From Streptomyces lincolnensis (lineage in GTDB: Bacteria > Actinomycetota > Actinomycetes > Streptomycetales > Streptomycetaceae): DNA of 64,000 nucleotides. The stretch lies in the NCBI RefSeq assembly GCF_021173675.1, contig NZ_JAIHON010000006.1, positions 186,001-250,000 on the forward strand. Reading direction: 5' to 3'. A program made the translations under genes and the position numbers. How positions within the stretch are numbered: position 1 is the first letter of the stretch; the number at the start of each line of letters is the position of its first letter. Below are positions 1 through 9,493 of this stretch, one piece after another. A model generated the notes under the pieces. The model was not told the DNA's origin. It worked only from the letters and a program-made list of their open reading frames with translations, and did no database searches.

Positions 1-725
1 GGGTTGCCGGACTGGATCAGCTTGTTCAGCTCGTCCCGCACCCGTTCCGCCGAGACGATCTCGATGCGCCCGGACATCTCCTTCATGGCCGTGACGACCT
101 CGGGGGCGACCTCGAAGTCGAGCTGTGCGGCGAAACGCGCGGCCCGCATCATCCGCAGCGGATCGTCGGAGAAGGACGCCTCCGGAGTGCCGGGGGTGCG
201 CAGCACCCCGGCCGCGAGGTCGTCTAGTCCGCCGTGCGGGTCGATGAACTCCTTCTCCGGCAGCGCGACGGCCATCGCGTTGACGGTGAAGTCGCGCCGG
301 ACGAGGTCCTCCTCGATGGAGTCGCCGTACGAGACCTCGGGCTTGCGCGAGGTCCGGTCGTACGCCTCGGACCGGTAGGTCGTGACCTCGATCTGAAAGC
401 TTCGATCGATGTCTCCGACGCGGGCGTCCTTCTGTGCCCCGACGGTACCGAAGGCGATCCCGACCTCCCACACGGCGTCCGCCCACGGCCGGACGATCTT
501 CAGTACGTCCTCGGGGCGGGCGTCGGTCGTGAAGTCCAGGTCGTTGCCCAGCCGGCCGAGCAGCGCGTCCCGGACCGAACCGCCGACCAGGGCGAGCGTG
601 AACCCGGCCTCCTGGAAACGGCGGGCGAGATCGTCGGCGACAGGAGCCACTCGCAGCAGCTCGGTCACCGCGCGGTGCTGCACCTGACTCAGGGCACTGG
701 ACTTGTCTTCGTTGGCGTTCGGCAC
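1..725 (-). CDS. pcnA: CCA tRNA nucleotidyltransferase (3' end beyond window)
   Basis: Adds or repairs the 3' CCA of tRNAs. Only the N-terminal 241 residues are inside the window; the gene runs off the left edge. Visible class II nucleotidyltransferase features are VGGSVRD near residues 47-53, the metal-binding DLDFTTD at 62-68, a downstream RRDFTVNAMA motif and DDPLRMMRAARFAAQ. The start is GTG at 725 (protein MPNANEDKSS), divergent from the DUF6049 gene. This gene is the usual left neighbour of the murJ cluster in Streptomyces. Function is well supported by family motifs. Confidence 0.93.
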   Translation of the reverse strand, partial: MPNANEDKSSALSQVQHRAVTELLRVAPVADDLARRFQEAGFTLALVGGSVRDALLGRLGNDLDFTTDARPEDVLKIVRPWADAVWEVGIAFGTVGAQKDARVGDIDRSFQIEVTTYRSEAYDRTSRKPEVSYGDSIEEDLVRRDFTVNAMAVALPEKEFIDPHGGLDDLAAGVLRTPGTPEASFSDDPLRMMRAARFAAQLDFEVAPEVVTAMKEMSGRIEIVSAERVRDELNKLIQSGN

Positions 726-1004
726 AACAGAAAAGGGTACGTGGCCCGGGCCACCGAGGGCGCATGCATTACCCGGGCGCAGGTCCCCCACGCGTCCGCG
801 CACAAGGTCTGCCCGTGAAGATCACGGAAGCCGCACGGAAGCGGCACCGGCGAGACTCCCTTTATACGTGCACATTCGGGACAGCACGACAGTGTCCTCC
901 GATCTTGTGGAGCAGTCCGCGGCACTTCCCCTCAGCGCGCATCGTTACCATGCGTGGACGCACATTCCGACGACCACTGACGACGACGAGGGACGGGCGA
1001 GCGC
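726..1004. other. Divergent intergenic region pcnA / DUF6049 gene
   Basis: About 280 bases between two divergent genes. It must carry both promoters, but I see no confident -35/-10 pair, hairpin or coding frame on either strand. Open frames crossing it are antisense or out-of-frame artefacts. Confidence 0.4.
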
Positions 1005-3371
1005 GTGGCCGAGGCGGCAGACTTCCAGGGGACCAGTGCCTCACCTGCCCGCCGGTGGCTCCGGCGTACCGGAGCCCTGCTCGCCGGGGCGCCGCTGCTG
1101 GCCGGACTGTGCCAGCTGTCCGCCGCCACGCCCGCCGAGGCCGCCGACTCGGGCACCGTGTCCGTGGCCCTCGACACCCTCACCCCCAGCGCCCCCACGG
1201 AGGGCGACACGATCACCGTGTCCGGCACGGTGACCAACAACGGCAAGCAGGCCGTCACGAAGGCCCACGTCGGACTGAGCGTGGGATCGGAGATCACCAC
1301 CCGGTCCTCGATCGACACGGCCGCCAAGGACAGCAGCGACATCCAGGACCCCACCGGGCCGGAGGTCGGCGGCAAGTACGTCGCGAAGTTCGCCAAGCTG
1401 ACGCCCGGCGTCGCCGAACCCTTCTCCATCTCCGTGCCGGCCGACGAGCTCGACCTCGGTGGCAGCGGGGTCTACCCGCTCGCCGTCGCACTCTCCGGCG
1501 AGACCTCCGCGCAGCCGTGGGAACAGCTCCTCGGCGTGCAGCGGACGTTCCTGCCGTGGCAGTCCGACGAGGCCGACACCAGGACCAGGACGACGTATCT
1601 GTGGCCGCTCGTCTCCTCCGTCCACATGACGGCGGAGACCGGGTCCAACGAGCAGCAGACGCCGGTGTTCCTCAACGACGACCTGACCAAGGAGATCGCG
1701 CCGGGCGGACGGCTGGACCGGATGCTGTCGCTGGGCAAGAACCTGGACGTCACCTGGGTGATCGACCCGGACCTGCTGGCCTCGGTCGACGCGATGACAC
1801 GCACCTACCGGGTGAAGGCGGGCGACACCACCAGGGCGGGCACCGTCGAGGAGCAGAACCTCGCCAAGGCCTGGCTCGCCGAGTTGCAGAAGGCGGTGGC
1901 GGACAAGGAGGTCGTCGCCCTGCCCTTCGGCGACCCCGACCTCGCGTCCCTGGCACACAACGGCACGAGCGTCACCGGCTCCCTCAGCCACCTCGACGAG
2001 GCGACCGACGTCGCCACCACCACGGTCAGGACGGTGCTCCACGTGACGCCGAACACCGACTTCGCCTGGCCCGTGGACGGCGCCGTGGACCCCTCGATCG
2101 TGAAGGTCGCCACCTCCGCCGGCGCCGACAAGGTGCTCGCGCGCAGCGACAGCCTGCAGGAGACGAGCGGCCTGTCGTACACGCCCTCCGCGGCCCGGCC
2201 GATCGGCGGCGGCACCACGGCGGTCGTCGCGGACGCGCGGCTGTCGACGGCGTTCCAGGGCGACCTGACGAAGGCCTCCGCGGCCACGCTGGCCGTGCAG
2301 AAGTTCCTCGCCCAGAGCCTCGCCCTGAACCTCCAGACGGACAAGCAGCGCAGCATCGTCGTCGCACCGCAGCGCATGCCCTCGGCGAGCCAGGCCCAGG
2401 CGATGGCCGAGGCACTCACGGCACTCCAGGGCGCCAACTGGTCCCAGCCCCAGGAGCTGACCGCGGCCGCCGCGGCCAAGCCCGACCCGGAGGCCACCAG
2501 GACGGTCCCGTCGGCATCGCGGTACCCCTCCTCGCTGCGCAGGCAGGAGATGCCGCGGACGGCCTTCGAGGAGATCGCCAGGACGCAGGACGAGCTCGAC
2601 AACTTCAAGGTGGTCCTCAGCGACCAGTCCCGCGTGGTGACCCCCTTCGGGCGGGCCATGAACCGCGAGATGTCCACGTCCTGGCGCGGTCACGCCACCG
2701 AGGGAGCCGGCTTCCGCGGCGACGTGGAGGCGTACCTCGACTCACTGGCCGACCAGGTCAAGCTGATCGACAAGTCCGAGACCAAGCTCTCCGGACGCAG
2801 TGCCACGATCCCGGTGACCGTTCAGAACAACCTGGTCCAGGGTGTGGACCACCTGGTACTGCGGCTGACCTCGCTGAGCCCCAACCGCCTGGAGATCGGC
2901 GGCCGGGCCTACAGCGAGCAGAAGGTCGAGGTCTCCGGCGGTCACAGCCAGACGGTGAAGTTCACCACCACGGCCAACGCCAACGGCCGGGCGTCGGTGA
3001 TCGCGCAGCTGTACACGGTGGACGGCCAGCCGTACGGCGACGCCGTGCAGTTCGACGTGCGGGTCACCGAGTTCACGGCCACCGTGATGCTGGTCATCGG
3101 CGGCGGTGTCCTGCTGCTGGTGCTCGCCGGCTTCCGGATGTACACCCAGCGCAAGCGCGCGGCCGCCCGCGAGGCCGAGGAGCCCGGCCCCGACGAGGCG
3201 GACGGGGCCGCGGACGCCCCGGAGAACCCCCAGAGCCCCGCAGACCGTCTCACGGAGGAGTCCGGCACCCGGGCGGGGGCAGACGCCCCGCAGCAGCCGA
3301 GTGACCCGACACCGGACACCGCAGCGGAAAGCGCCGACCCGTCCGGCACGGGTGAGAGAGTGGACCGTTGA
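1005..3371 (+). CDS. DUF6049 family secreted, membrane-anchored protein
   Basis: A 788-residue protein of unknown function. The N-terminus has an arginine-containing segment and a hydrophobic stretch with an AEA-type cleavage site near residue 45, read as an export signal. The central extracytoplasmic part is rich in Thr, Ser and Asp. One C-terminal membrane helix lies at about 690-712, followed by a charged, Pro/Glu-rich cytoplasmic tail of about 75 residues. It sits 47 bases upstream of murJ and is probably co-transcribed, which suggests a role near peptidoglycan synthesis (inference). The start is GTG at 1005 with a GAGGGACG-like element upstream. The family is conserved next to murJ in actinobacteria. 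Confidence 0.85.
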   Translation: MAEAADFQGTSASPARRWLRRTGALLAGAPLLAGLCQLSAATPAEAADSGTVSVALDTLTPSAPTEGDTITVSGTVTNNGKQAVTKAHVGLSVGSEITTRSSIDTAAKDSSDIQDPTGPEVGGKYVAKFAKLTPGVAEPFSISVPADELDLGGSGVYPLAVALSGETSAQPWEQLLGVQRTFLPWQSDEADTRTRTTYLWPLVSSVHMTAETGSNEQQTPVFLNDDLTKEIAPGGRLDRMLSLGKNLDVTWVIDPDLLASVDAMTRTYRVKAGDTTRAGTVEEQNLAKAWLAELQKAVADKEVVALPFGDPDLASLAHNGTSVTGSLSHLDEATDVATTTVRTVLHVTPNTDFAWPVDGAVDPSIVKVATSAGADKVLARSDSLQETSGLSYTPSAARPIGGGTTAVVADARLSTAFQGDLTKASAATLAVQKFLAQSLALNLQTDKQRSIVVAPQRMPSASQAQAMAEALTALQGANWSQPQELTAAAAAKPDPEATRTVPSASRYPSSLRRQEMPRTAFEEIARTQDELDNFKVVLSDQSRVVTPFGRAMNREMSTSWRGHATEGAGFRGDVEAYLDSLADQVKLIDKSETKLSGRSATIPVTVQNNLVQGVDHLVLRLTSLSPNRLEIGGRAYSEQKVEVSGGHSQTVKFTTTANANGRASVIAQLYTVDGQPYGDAVQFDVRVTEFTATVMLVIGGGVLLLVLAGFRMYTQRKRAAAREAEEPGPDEADGAADAPENPQSPADRLTEESGTRAGADAPQQPSDPTPDTAAESADPSGTGERVDR

Positions 3372-3418
3372 GGATGTCGTGGCCGCCGATGGGCCCGGGA
3401 CGATGAGGTGGGGTAACC

Positions 3419-5731
3419 ATGAACGCGCCGTACGACGGTGACCGCGGCCGGGCGGCGGGCAGCTCGGGCCACCCCGAGGGCCCGCCGCCCGAACACGGCC
3501 AGGTACCGCCGCAGCCCCCCGCCGACATGTACCTCCAGGACGCCTACGAGCAGGACCCCTACCGGGCCCAGGACCTCTCCGCCCAGGACCCGGTGGCCGA
3601 GGCCCTCTACGACCGCGCCGCACACCCCCCGCCGCCGCCCGGCACCTACCAGCCGCAGCAGCAGCTGTACGCACAGCCGCCTCCGTCCCCCTACGCCCCG
3701 GACCCGCGCGTGTGGGCCCAGACCCCGGCGCCGGAGCCGGAGGGCCCGACCCAGTACCTGCCCTACGGCGACGACCCCCGCACCACCCAGTACGTGGGCG
3801 TCGACGACCTGGTGACCCGGGCCGCCGAGGAGCGGCACGAGCCGGACGCCTTCGCCCACCTCTTCCGGGACCAGCAGCAGGGCGGGCGTCCGCAGTCCGA
3901 GCCCCCCTCGGTGCCGGGTCCCGCGCCGGCCCCGGGCGGGCAGGCTCCGGCGCCCCAGTACCGGCAGTACCAGGCTCCGACGGCTCCCGCGCCCGCGCCC
4001 GCGGCGGACGAGACCATGAACCTCGGCACCGCGGCCGCCGCGACTCCTCCGGCGGGGGCTCCCACTGCCGCTGCGGCTCCCGCGGCTCCCGCGAAGAAGG
4101 GCGGGAAGGCCGCCGGTCTGCTGAAGTCGAGCGCCGTGATGGCCGCGGGCACGATGGTCTCCCGCCTCACCGGCTTCATCCGCTCGGCGCTGATCGTGTC
4201 GGCGCTGGGCGTCGGCCTCCTCGGTGACACCTTCCAGGTCGCCTACCAGCTGCCGACGATGATCTACATCCTGACCGTCGGCGGCGGCCTCAACTCCGTC
4301 TTCGTGCCGCAGCTCGTGCGCGCGATGAAGGAGGACGAGGACGGCGGCGAGGCGTACGCCAACAGGCTGCTGACCCTGGTGATGGTGGCGCTCGGCGTGC
4401 TGACAGGGCTCGCGATCCTCGGTGCGCCGATCCTGATCCGCCTGCTGTCCGACTCGGTCGCCAGCGACCCCGCGGCCAACGAGGTCGCCATCACCTTCGT
4501 CCGCTACTTCCTGCCCTCCATCTTCTTCATGGGCATCCACGTGGTGATGGGCCAGATCCTCAACGCGCGCGGCAAGTTCGGCGCGATGATGTGGACGCCG
4601 GTCCTGAACAACATCGTCATCATCGTGACGCTCGGCATGTTCATGTGGGTCTACGGCACCGCGGCCGACTCCGGCATGAAGGTCACCACGATCCCGCCGG
4701 AGGGCCAGCGGCTCCTCGGCATCGGCGTCCTGCTCGGCCTTGTGGTGCAGGCGCTGGCGATGATCCCGTACCTGCGCGAGACCGGCTTCCGGATGCGGCT
4801 GCGCTTCGACTGGAAGGGCCACGGCCTCGGCAAGGCGGTAACCCTCGCCAAGTGGACCGTCCTGTTCGTGCTCGCCAACCAGGCGGGCGCACTCGTCGTC
4901 ACCCAGCTGTCCACCGCCTCCGGCAAGGCGTCTCCCGTCGACGGCACCGGTTTCGCCGCCTACGCCAACGCCCAGCTGATCTGGGGCCTGCCGCAGGCCA
5001 TCATCACCGTCTCCCTGATGGCCGCCCTGCTCCCGCGCATCTCGCGCTCGGCCGCCGAGGACGACGCCGGCGCGGTACGGGACGACATCTCCCAGGGCCT
5101 GCGCACCACGGCCGTCGCCATCGTGCCCATCTCCTTCGGCTTCCTCGCCCTCGGCATCCCGATGTGCACCCTGATCTTCGGCTCCTCGGGCATCAGCGAG
5201 GCCACGAACATGGGCTTCATGCTGATGGCCTTCGCCCTCGGCCTGATCCCGTACTCCGTGCAGTACGTCGTGCTGCGCGCCTTCTACGCCTACGAGGACA
5301 CCCGCACCCCCTTCTACAACACGGTGATCGTGGCCGCGGTCAACGCGAGCGCCTCAGCGCTCTGTTACGTCGTCCTGCCGCCCCGCTGGGCCGTGGCGGG
5401 CATGGCGGCCTCGTACGGTCTCGCCTACGCCATCGGCGTGGGCGTCGCCTGGAACCGGCTGCGCAAGCGGCTGGGCGGCGACCTGGACGGCAACCGCGTC
5501 CTGCGCACGTACGCCAGGCTCTGCATCGCCTCGGTACCGGCGGCGCTGCTCAGCGGGGCGGCCTGCTACGGCATCGGCCACTCGCTCGGCCAGGGCGTCC
5601 TCGGATCGTTCGCCGCGATCATCGCGGGCGGTGCGGTGCTGCTCGGGATCTTCTTCGTCGCCGCCCGCCGCATGCGCATCGAGGAGCTGAACTCCCTGGT
5701 GGGCATGGTGCGCGGGCGCCTGGGACGCTGA
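3419..5731 (+). CDS. murJ: Lipid II flippase MurJ/MviN
   Basis: Flips lipid-linked peptidoglycan precursor across the membrane. The first roughly 230 of 770 residues are a disordered Pro/Gln/Ala-rich cytoplasmic extension typical of actinobacterial MurJ. The MATE-like core begins at about residue 234 with GLLKSSAVMAAGTMVSRLTG, the conserved MviN opening, and continues with about 14 hydrophobic segments to the C-terminus. ATG 3419 is preceded by AGGTGGGG. The next gene encodes a kinase-like membrane protein, matching the known MviN/pseudokinase link in actinobacteria. Confidence 0.95.
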   Translation: MNAPYDGDRGRAAGSSGHPEGPPPEHGQVPPQPPADMYLQDAYEQDPYRAQDLSAQDPVAEALYDRAAHPPPPPGTYQPQQQLYAQPPPSPYAPDPRVWAQTPAPEPEGPTQYLPYGDDPRTTQYVGVDDLVTRAAEERHEPDAFAHLFRDQQQGGRPQSEPPSVPGPAPAPGGQAPAPQYRQYQAPTAPAPAPAADETMNLGTAAAATPPAGAPTAAAAPAAPAKKGGKAAGLLKSSAVMAAGTMVSRLTGFIRSALIVSALGVGLLGDTFQVAYQLPTMIYILTVGGGLNSVFVPQLVRAMKEDEDGGEAYANRLLTLVMVALGVLTGLAILGAPILIRLLSDSVASDPAANEVAITFVRYFLPSIFFMGIHVVMGQILNARGKFGAMMWTPVLNNIVIIVTLGMFMWVYGTAADSGMKVTTIPPEGQRLLGIGVLLGLVVQALAMIPYLRETGFRMRLRFDWKGHGLGKAVTLAKWTVLFVLANQAGALVVTQLSTASGKASPVDGTGFAAYANAQLIWGLPQAIITVSLMAALLPRISRSAAEDDAGAVRDDISQGLRTTAVAIVPISFGFLALGIPMCTLIFGSSGISEATNMGFMLMAFALGLIPYSVQYVVLRAFYAYEDTRTPFYNTVIVAAVNASASALCYVVLPPRWAVAGMAASYGLAYAIGVGVAWNRLRKRLGGDLDGNRVLRTYARLCIASVPAALLSGAACYGIGHSLGQGVLGSFAAIIAGGAVLLGIFFVAARRMRIEELNSLVGMVRGRLGR

Positions 5732-5850
5732 GGTGGGGGTAGGCGCACAACCATCGTCCGCCACCGTGTGTCGTGCATAGCGGCGGACTGTGGGCACAAT
5801 TGGTTTCGGCGTCGTACGACGCGCAATGGATGGGGAGGCAGGGAACGACG

Positions 5851-7569
5851 GTGGCGGAACGGAGCACGGCTGCCGTCGACGTGGCAGACAACAGCGGTGA
5901 CGAGCCGCTGACCGCCAAGGCGGACCAGTCCACGGCCGACGGGGTGGCCAAGAACCGGGAGCGGGACACGGAAGACGTCGAGGCACAGGGGAGTGGCGGG
6001 ACCGAGAGTCCCGGGAAAGCCTCACCGCCGGAGCTGCACAGCGGCCACAAACTGGCCAGACGCTACCGTCTTGAGGAGTGCGTCACCCGTCTGGACGGAT
6101 TCAGCAGCTGGCGGGCGGTCGACGAGAAACTCCGTCGCGCCGTCGGCGTCCACCTCCTTCCCGCCGACCATGCCCGCGCCCGTTCCGTGCTCGCCGCGGC
6201 CCGCTCCGCGGCGCTGCTCGGCGATCCCCGCTTCGTCCAGGTCCTGGACGCCGTCGAGGAGAACGACCTCGTCTACGTCGTCCACGAGTGGCTGCCCGAC
6301 GCCACCGAACTGACCACGCTGCTGGCCCCCGGCCCGCTCGAGGTCTACGACGCCTACCAGATGGTCAGCCAGGTCGCCTCGGCCATGGCCGCCGCCCACC
6401 GTGAGGGCCTGGCGCATCTGCGCCTGAACCCCAATGCCGTCCTGCGGACGTCGAGCGGCCAGTGGCGCATCCGCGGTCTCGCTGTCAACTCAGCGCTGCG
6501 CGGCATCAGTTCCGACACCCCGCAGCGCACCGACACCGAGTCGATCGGCGCCCTGCTCTACGCGGCGCTCACCCAGCGCTGGCCCTACGAGAGCGACGCC
6601 TACGGCCTGTCCGGCCTGCCCAAGGACGTCGGCCTCATCGCTCCCGACCAGGTGCGCGCCGGCGTCCACCGCGGACTGTCCGAGCTGTCCATGCGGGCTC
6701 TCGCCAACGACGGCGCGACCGCGTCCCGTCACGAGTCGCCGTGCACCACGCCCGAGGAGCTGGTGAAGGCGATCGGCGAGATGCCCCGCATCCGCCCGCC
6801 GGAGCCCTCGTTCACCGCCCCGCCGGACTACCAGCGCACGACCTACCAGCAGGGCACGTACGGCCGCCAGTCGTCCCACCCCGGTCGCACTCAGCCGGTA
6901 CCGACGCCGCCTCCCCCGCTCCAGAGCCGTACCGGCCGCGCGCTGAAGTGGGCGGTCTCCGCCCTGCTGATCGCCGCACTGGGCCTGGGCAGCTGGCAGT
7001 TGGCGGACGCCCTGATGGACCAGGGCGGCAAGTCCGACGAGAACCAGACCCAGACCAACGACGGCGACGACAAGAACAGCGCGGCGCCCAAGCCCACCAA
7101 GCCCCTCTCGATCGAGGGCGCCCAGGAGTACGTGGCCGCGGGCGACGCCCAGCATCCCAACGACGTGGGCCTGACGTACGACGACAGCATGACGACGGGG
7201 TGGCGGACCAGCAGCTACAAGGACGGTCCGGACATGGTGATCAAGCCCGGTGTCGGCATCGTCTACGACCTCGGCTCCGCCCAGGACGTGTCGGCCGCTA
7301 CGCTCTCGCTCCGGTACGGCGGCAACCACACCACGGTCGAGCTCTACGCGACCGACTCCCTGGGCTCGTCCACGCCGCTGAGCTCGATGACCAAGCTGGG
7401 CTCGAAGACCACCAACGGCACCACCGCGAAGGTGACGGTCGACAAGCCGGTGAAGAGCCGTTACGTGCTCGTCTGGCTGACCGCGCTGCCGTACTCCGGG
7501 GAAGATTCCGCCAACTTCAGCGATGTCGGCTACAAGCAGGCCATCACCAACGTGAAGTTCACGGGCTGA
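5851..7569 (+). CDS. Kinase-like (pseudokinase) membrane protein with C-terminal beta-sandwich
   Basis: A 572-residue protein with three parts. An acidic N-terminus is followed by a kinase-like fold (about 70-320) in which the catalytic HRD position reads HLRLNPN and no DFG is visible, so it is probably catalytically dead. A Pro-rich linker leads to one membrane helix at about 363-388. The external C-terminal domain (about 420-572) resembles a discoidin-like carbohydrate-binding sandwich. Position after murJ matches actinobacterial pseudokinases that regulate MurJ (known for the mycobacterial MviN-FhaA system; inferred here). I chose GTG 5851 with GGGGAGG upstream; in-frame starts at 5773 and 5830 lack a ribosome site. 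Confidence 0.82.
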   Translation: MAERSTAAVDVADNSGDEPLTAKADQSTADGVAKNRERDTEDVEAQGSGGTESPGKASPPELHSGHKLARRYRLEECVTRLDGFSSWRAVDEKLRRAVGVHLLPADHARARSVLAAARSAALLGDPRFVQVLDAVEENDLVYVVHEWLPDATELTTLLAPGPLEVYDAYQMVSQVASAMAAAHREGLAHLRLNPNAVLRTSSGQWRIRGLAVNSALRGISSDTPQRTDTESIGALLYAALTQRWPYESDAYGLSGLPKDVGLIAPDQVRAGVHRGLSELSMRALANDGATASRHESPCTTPEELVKAIGEMPRIRPPEPSFTAPPDYQRTTYQQGTYGRQSSHPGRTQPVPTPPPPLQSRTGRALKWAVSALLIAALGLGSWQLADALMDQGGKSDENQTQTNDGDDKNSAAPKPTKPLSIEGAQEYVAAGDAQHPNDVGLTYDDSMTTGWRTSSYKDGPDMVIKPGVGIVYDLGSAQDVSAATLSLRYGGNHTTVELYATDSLGSSTPLSSMTKLGSKTTNGTTAKVTVDKPVKSRYVLVWLTALPYSGEDSANFSDVGYKQAITNVKFTG

Positions 7570-7615
7570 GAGCTCACCACAGACAGGCTCACCACAGACA
7601 AGGGGAGGGGGTCCG

Positions 7616-8341
7616 ATGGCAGACGGCACCGCGTACGGCGACGTGAGCGATCGGGACCTCCTGGCCCGCCATGTCGACGGCGACCCGGATGCCTTCGGCG
7701 AGATCGTGCGGCGGCACCGCGATCGGCTCTGGGCGGTGGCCCTGCGGACGCTGGGGGACCGTGAGGAGGCCGCTGACGCCGTCCAGGACGCCCTTGTGTC
7801 GGCGTACCGGGCCGCCCACACCTTCCGCGGCCAGTCGGCCGTCACGACCTGGCTGCACCGGATCACGGTGAACGCCTGTCTGGACCGCGCCCGCAAGGCG
7901 GCCTCCCGCAAGACCTCCCCGGTCGACGACACCGAGCGCCTGGAGCAGTTGCTGGAGCCGCACGAGTCGGCCTCGGCGCCCGCGGAGCGCAACGACCTCC
8001 ACCGCCAGCTCCTGGAAGCGCTCGGCACGCTTCCGCCCGATCAGCGGGCCGCACTCGTCCTGGTGGACATGCAGGGCTACCCGGTCGCGGAAGCGGCCCG
8101 CATCCTCGACGTGCCCACCGGAACCGTGAAGAGCCGCTGCGCCCGGGGGCGAGCCAGACTCCTGCCCCTCCTCACTCATCTGCGGCCGGAAACCACCGGC
8201 GACGGCAGAGAGGCGGATGCGCGACGGAACCGGACGCAGGGGACATCCGTCCCACCCGCAGCGGGACCGCGTCCAGCGGATCCGCCGCATACGGGACCAG
8301 GCGATTCAGCTGCTGTGAAGGGCGGAGGTGGGCGAGCGTGA
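7616..8341 (+). CDS. sigM: ECF RNA polymerase sigma factor, SigM type
   Basis: A 241-residue group 4 sigma factor. Region 2 is clear (RHRDRLWAVALRTLGDREEA through TWLHRITVNACLDRARK) and region 4 ends with the helix-turn-helix GYPVAEAARILDVPTGTVKS. About 55 residues of non-conserved tail follow. ATG 7616 has AGGGGAGGGG upstream. The stop overlaps the start of the zinc-finger anti-sigma gene, so the pair is translationally coupled and the sigma factor is presumably held inactive by that partner. The location between the murJ cluster and trxBA is that of the SigM orthologue in Streptomyces; the regulon is not visible from sequence. Confidence 0.88.
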   Translation: MADGTAYGDVSDRDLLARHVDGDPDAFGEIVRRHRDRLWAVALRTLGDREEAADAVQDALVSAYRAAHTFRGQSAVTTWLHRITVNACLDRARKAASRKTSPVDDTERLEQLLEPHESASAPAERNDLHRQLLEALGTLPPDQRAALVLVDMQGYPVAEAARILDVPTGTVKSRCARGRARLLPLLTHLRPETTGDGREADARRNRTQGTSVPPAAGPRPADPPHTGPGDSAAVKGGGGRA

Positions 8342-9291
8342 CATCCACGACAGACATGGCCGGACACCCGGACGTCGCGGAGATCTCCGACCTCACCGAA
8401 GGCCTGCTCCCACCCACCCGGACCGCGGACGTACGGCGGCATCTGGACGAGTGCGAACTCTGCGCGGACGTCCACGCGTCGCTGGAGGAGATCCGAGGGC
8501 TCCTCGGAACCCTGCCCGGCCCGACGACCATGCCCGCCGACGTCGCCGGCCGGATCGACGCGGCGCTCGCCGCCGAAGCACTGCTGGACGCCACGGCGCC
8601 CGATTCCCCGGACGAGAAGATCCCCGTCGAAGCGACAGCCCGGTCTGTGGCCGACGTGGACGACACGCATTCAGCTGCTTCGGACGACGGCGCGCGTGTT
8701 TCACGTGAAACATCGACCCCGGCGGACCGTCCCTCCGGTCATGCCCGTGCCTCGTCCACCGGCCCCGGCCGCAAGGAACGCAAGAAGGGCAACCGTCGCA
8801 GGAGCGTCGTCCTGGGCGCGGTCTTCACGGCCGCCGCCCTCGGCTTCGGGTCCGTCCTGCTGTCCTCGATGAACGACGGCAACCCTGCCGCTCCGGAGGC
8901 GCGGAGCCCCCGCTCCGGTGCCGCGGACACCTTCTCCGAGGGCACGTTGGAGAAGGAGGTCTCGGACCTCCTGGCCAAGAACCAGAGCGCCACGGGCGGA
9001 TCCCGCAATCCGCACACGCTGGGCGCGGAGTCCTTCCCCAGCAGCAAGGACCCCCGGATCCTTCAGGGCCCGGACATCCCCGCATGCATCCAGAAGGGCA
9101 TCGGCCGCAGCGACTCACCGCTCGCGACCGAGCCGGGACGGTACAACGGAACCGACATCCTGCTCGTCGTGCTCCGGGACAGCTCTGCCGGCGCCGGGGT
9201 CACCGCCTACGTCATGGACAGGGCCTGCGAAACGGACCCGTCCCTCGGCAAGGCCGACGTCCTGCTGAAGCGGTCTTACCCCCAGCCCTGA
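8338..9291 (+). CDS. Membrane-anchored zinc-finger (ZAS-type) anti-sigma factor
   Basis: Predicted regulator of the upstream ECF sigma factor. The N-terminal domain holds an HX3CX2C zinc/anti-sigma signature (His35, Cys39, Cys42). A basic stretch and a single membrane helix lie at about 150-172, followed by an extracytoplasmic domain of about 140 residues. GTG 8338 overlaps the sigma gene stop by four bases. The coding sequence contains an exact parS palindrome at 8698-8711, encoding VSRET in this frame. I do not assign rsmA, which names a different sigma/anti-sigma pair. Confidence 0.86.
   Translation: MTSTTDMAGHPDVAEISDLTEGLLPPTRTADVRRHLDECELCADVHASLEEIRGLLGTLPGPTTMPADVAGRIDAALAAEALLDATAPDSPDEKIPVEATARSVADVDDTHSAASDDGARVSRETSTPADRPSGHARASSTGPGRKERKKGNRRRSVVLGAVFTAAALGFGSVLLSSMNDGNPAAPEARSPRSGAADTFSEGTLEKEVSDLLAKNQSATGGSRNPHTLGAESFPSSKDPRILQGPDIPACIQKGIGRSDSPLATEPGRYNGTDILLVVLRDSSAGAGVTAYVMDRACETDPSLGKADVLLKRSYPQP
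8698..8711. promoter_or_regulatory. parS: parS (ParB-binding palindrome), copy 1
   Basis: Exact GTTTCACGTGAAAC inside the anti-sigma gene. This is the known Streptomyces ParB site, and parA-parB lie 3 kb away. Confidence 0.93.
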
Positions 9292-9493
9292 GCGGGGTTC
9301 TATCCCCAGCCCTGTGCAATGCCCTGAGCCGGCACGCTTCGTCTTTCTCCTGCGTGGTATCCCGTACGGTGTGGCGTCCCCGTGTGCCCGGCCACAGCGG
9401 GAATGCACGCCCCTTAGGATCCGTTGGGTGGGGTGAGAGTTCTGAAAGGGGCTCCCCCGGTCCACGACGCAGTCCAGAGACGAGGAATCCAGC
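9292..9493. promoter_or_regulatory. trxBA leader region
   Basis: Noncoding gap between the anti-sigma gene and trxB. It carries the sigma-R promoter described separately. No factor-independent terminator is evident for the sigma/anti-sigma operon. Confidence 0.5.
9400..9425 (+). promoter_or_regulatory. Sigma-R-type promoter of trxBA
   Basis: GGAAT at 9400-9404 and GTT at 9423-9425 with exactly 18 bases between them. This matches the disulfide-stress sigma-R consensus GGAAT-N18-GTT, and trxBA is a classic sigma-R target in Streptomyces. It lies about 70 bases upstream of the trxB start. Confidence 0.85.

Noticed and set aside
764..3304. 846-codon plus-strand frame across the DUF6049 gene
   Set aside because: Out-of-frame shadow of a real gene; extreme Arg/Gly/Pro content and no ribosome site, typical of high-GC DNA.
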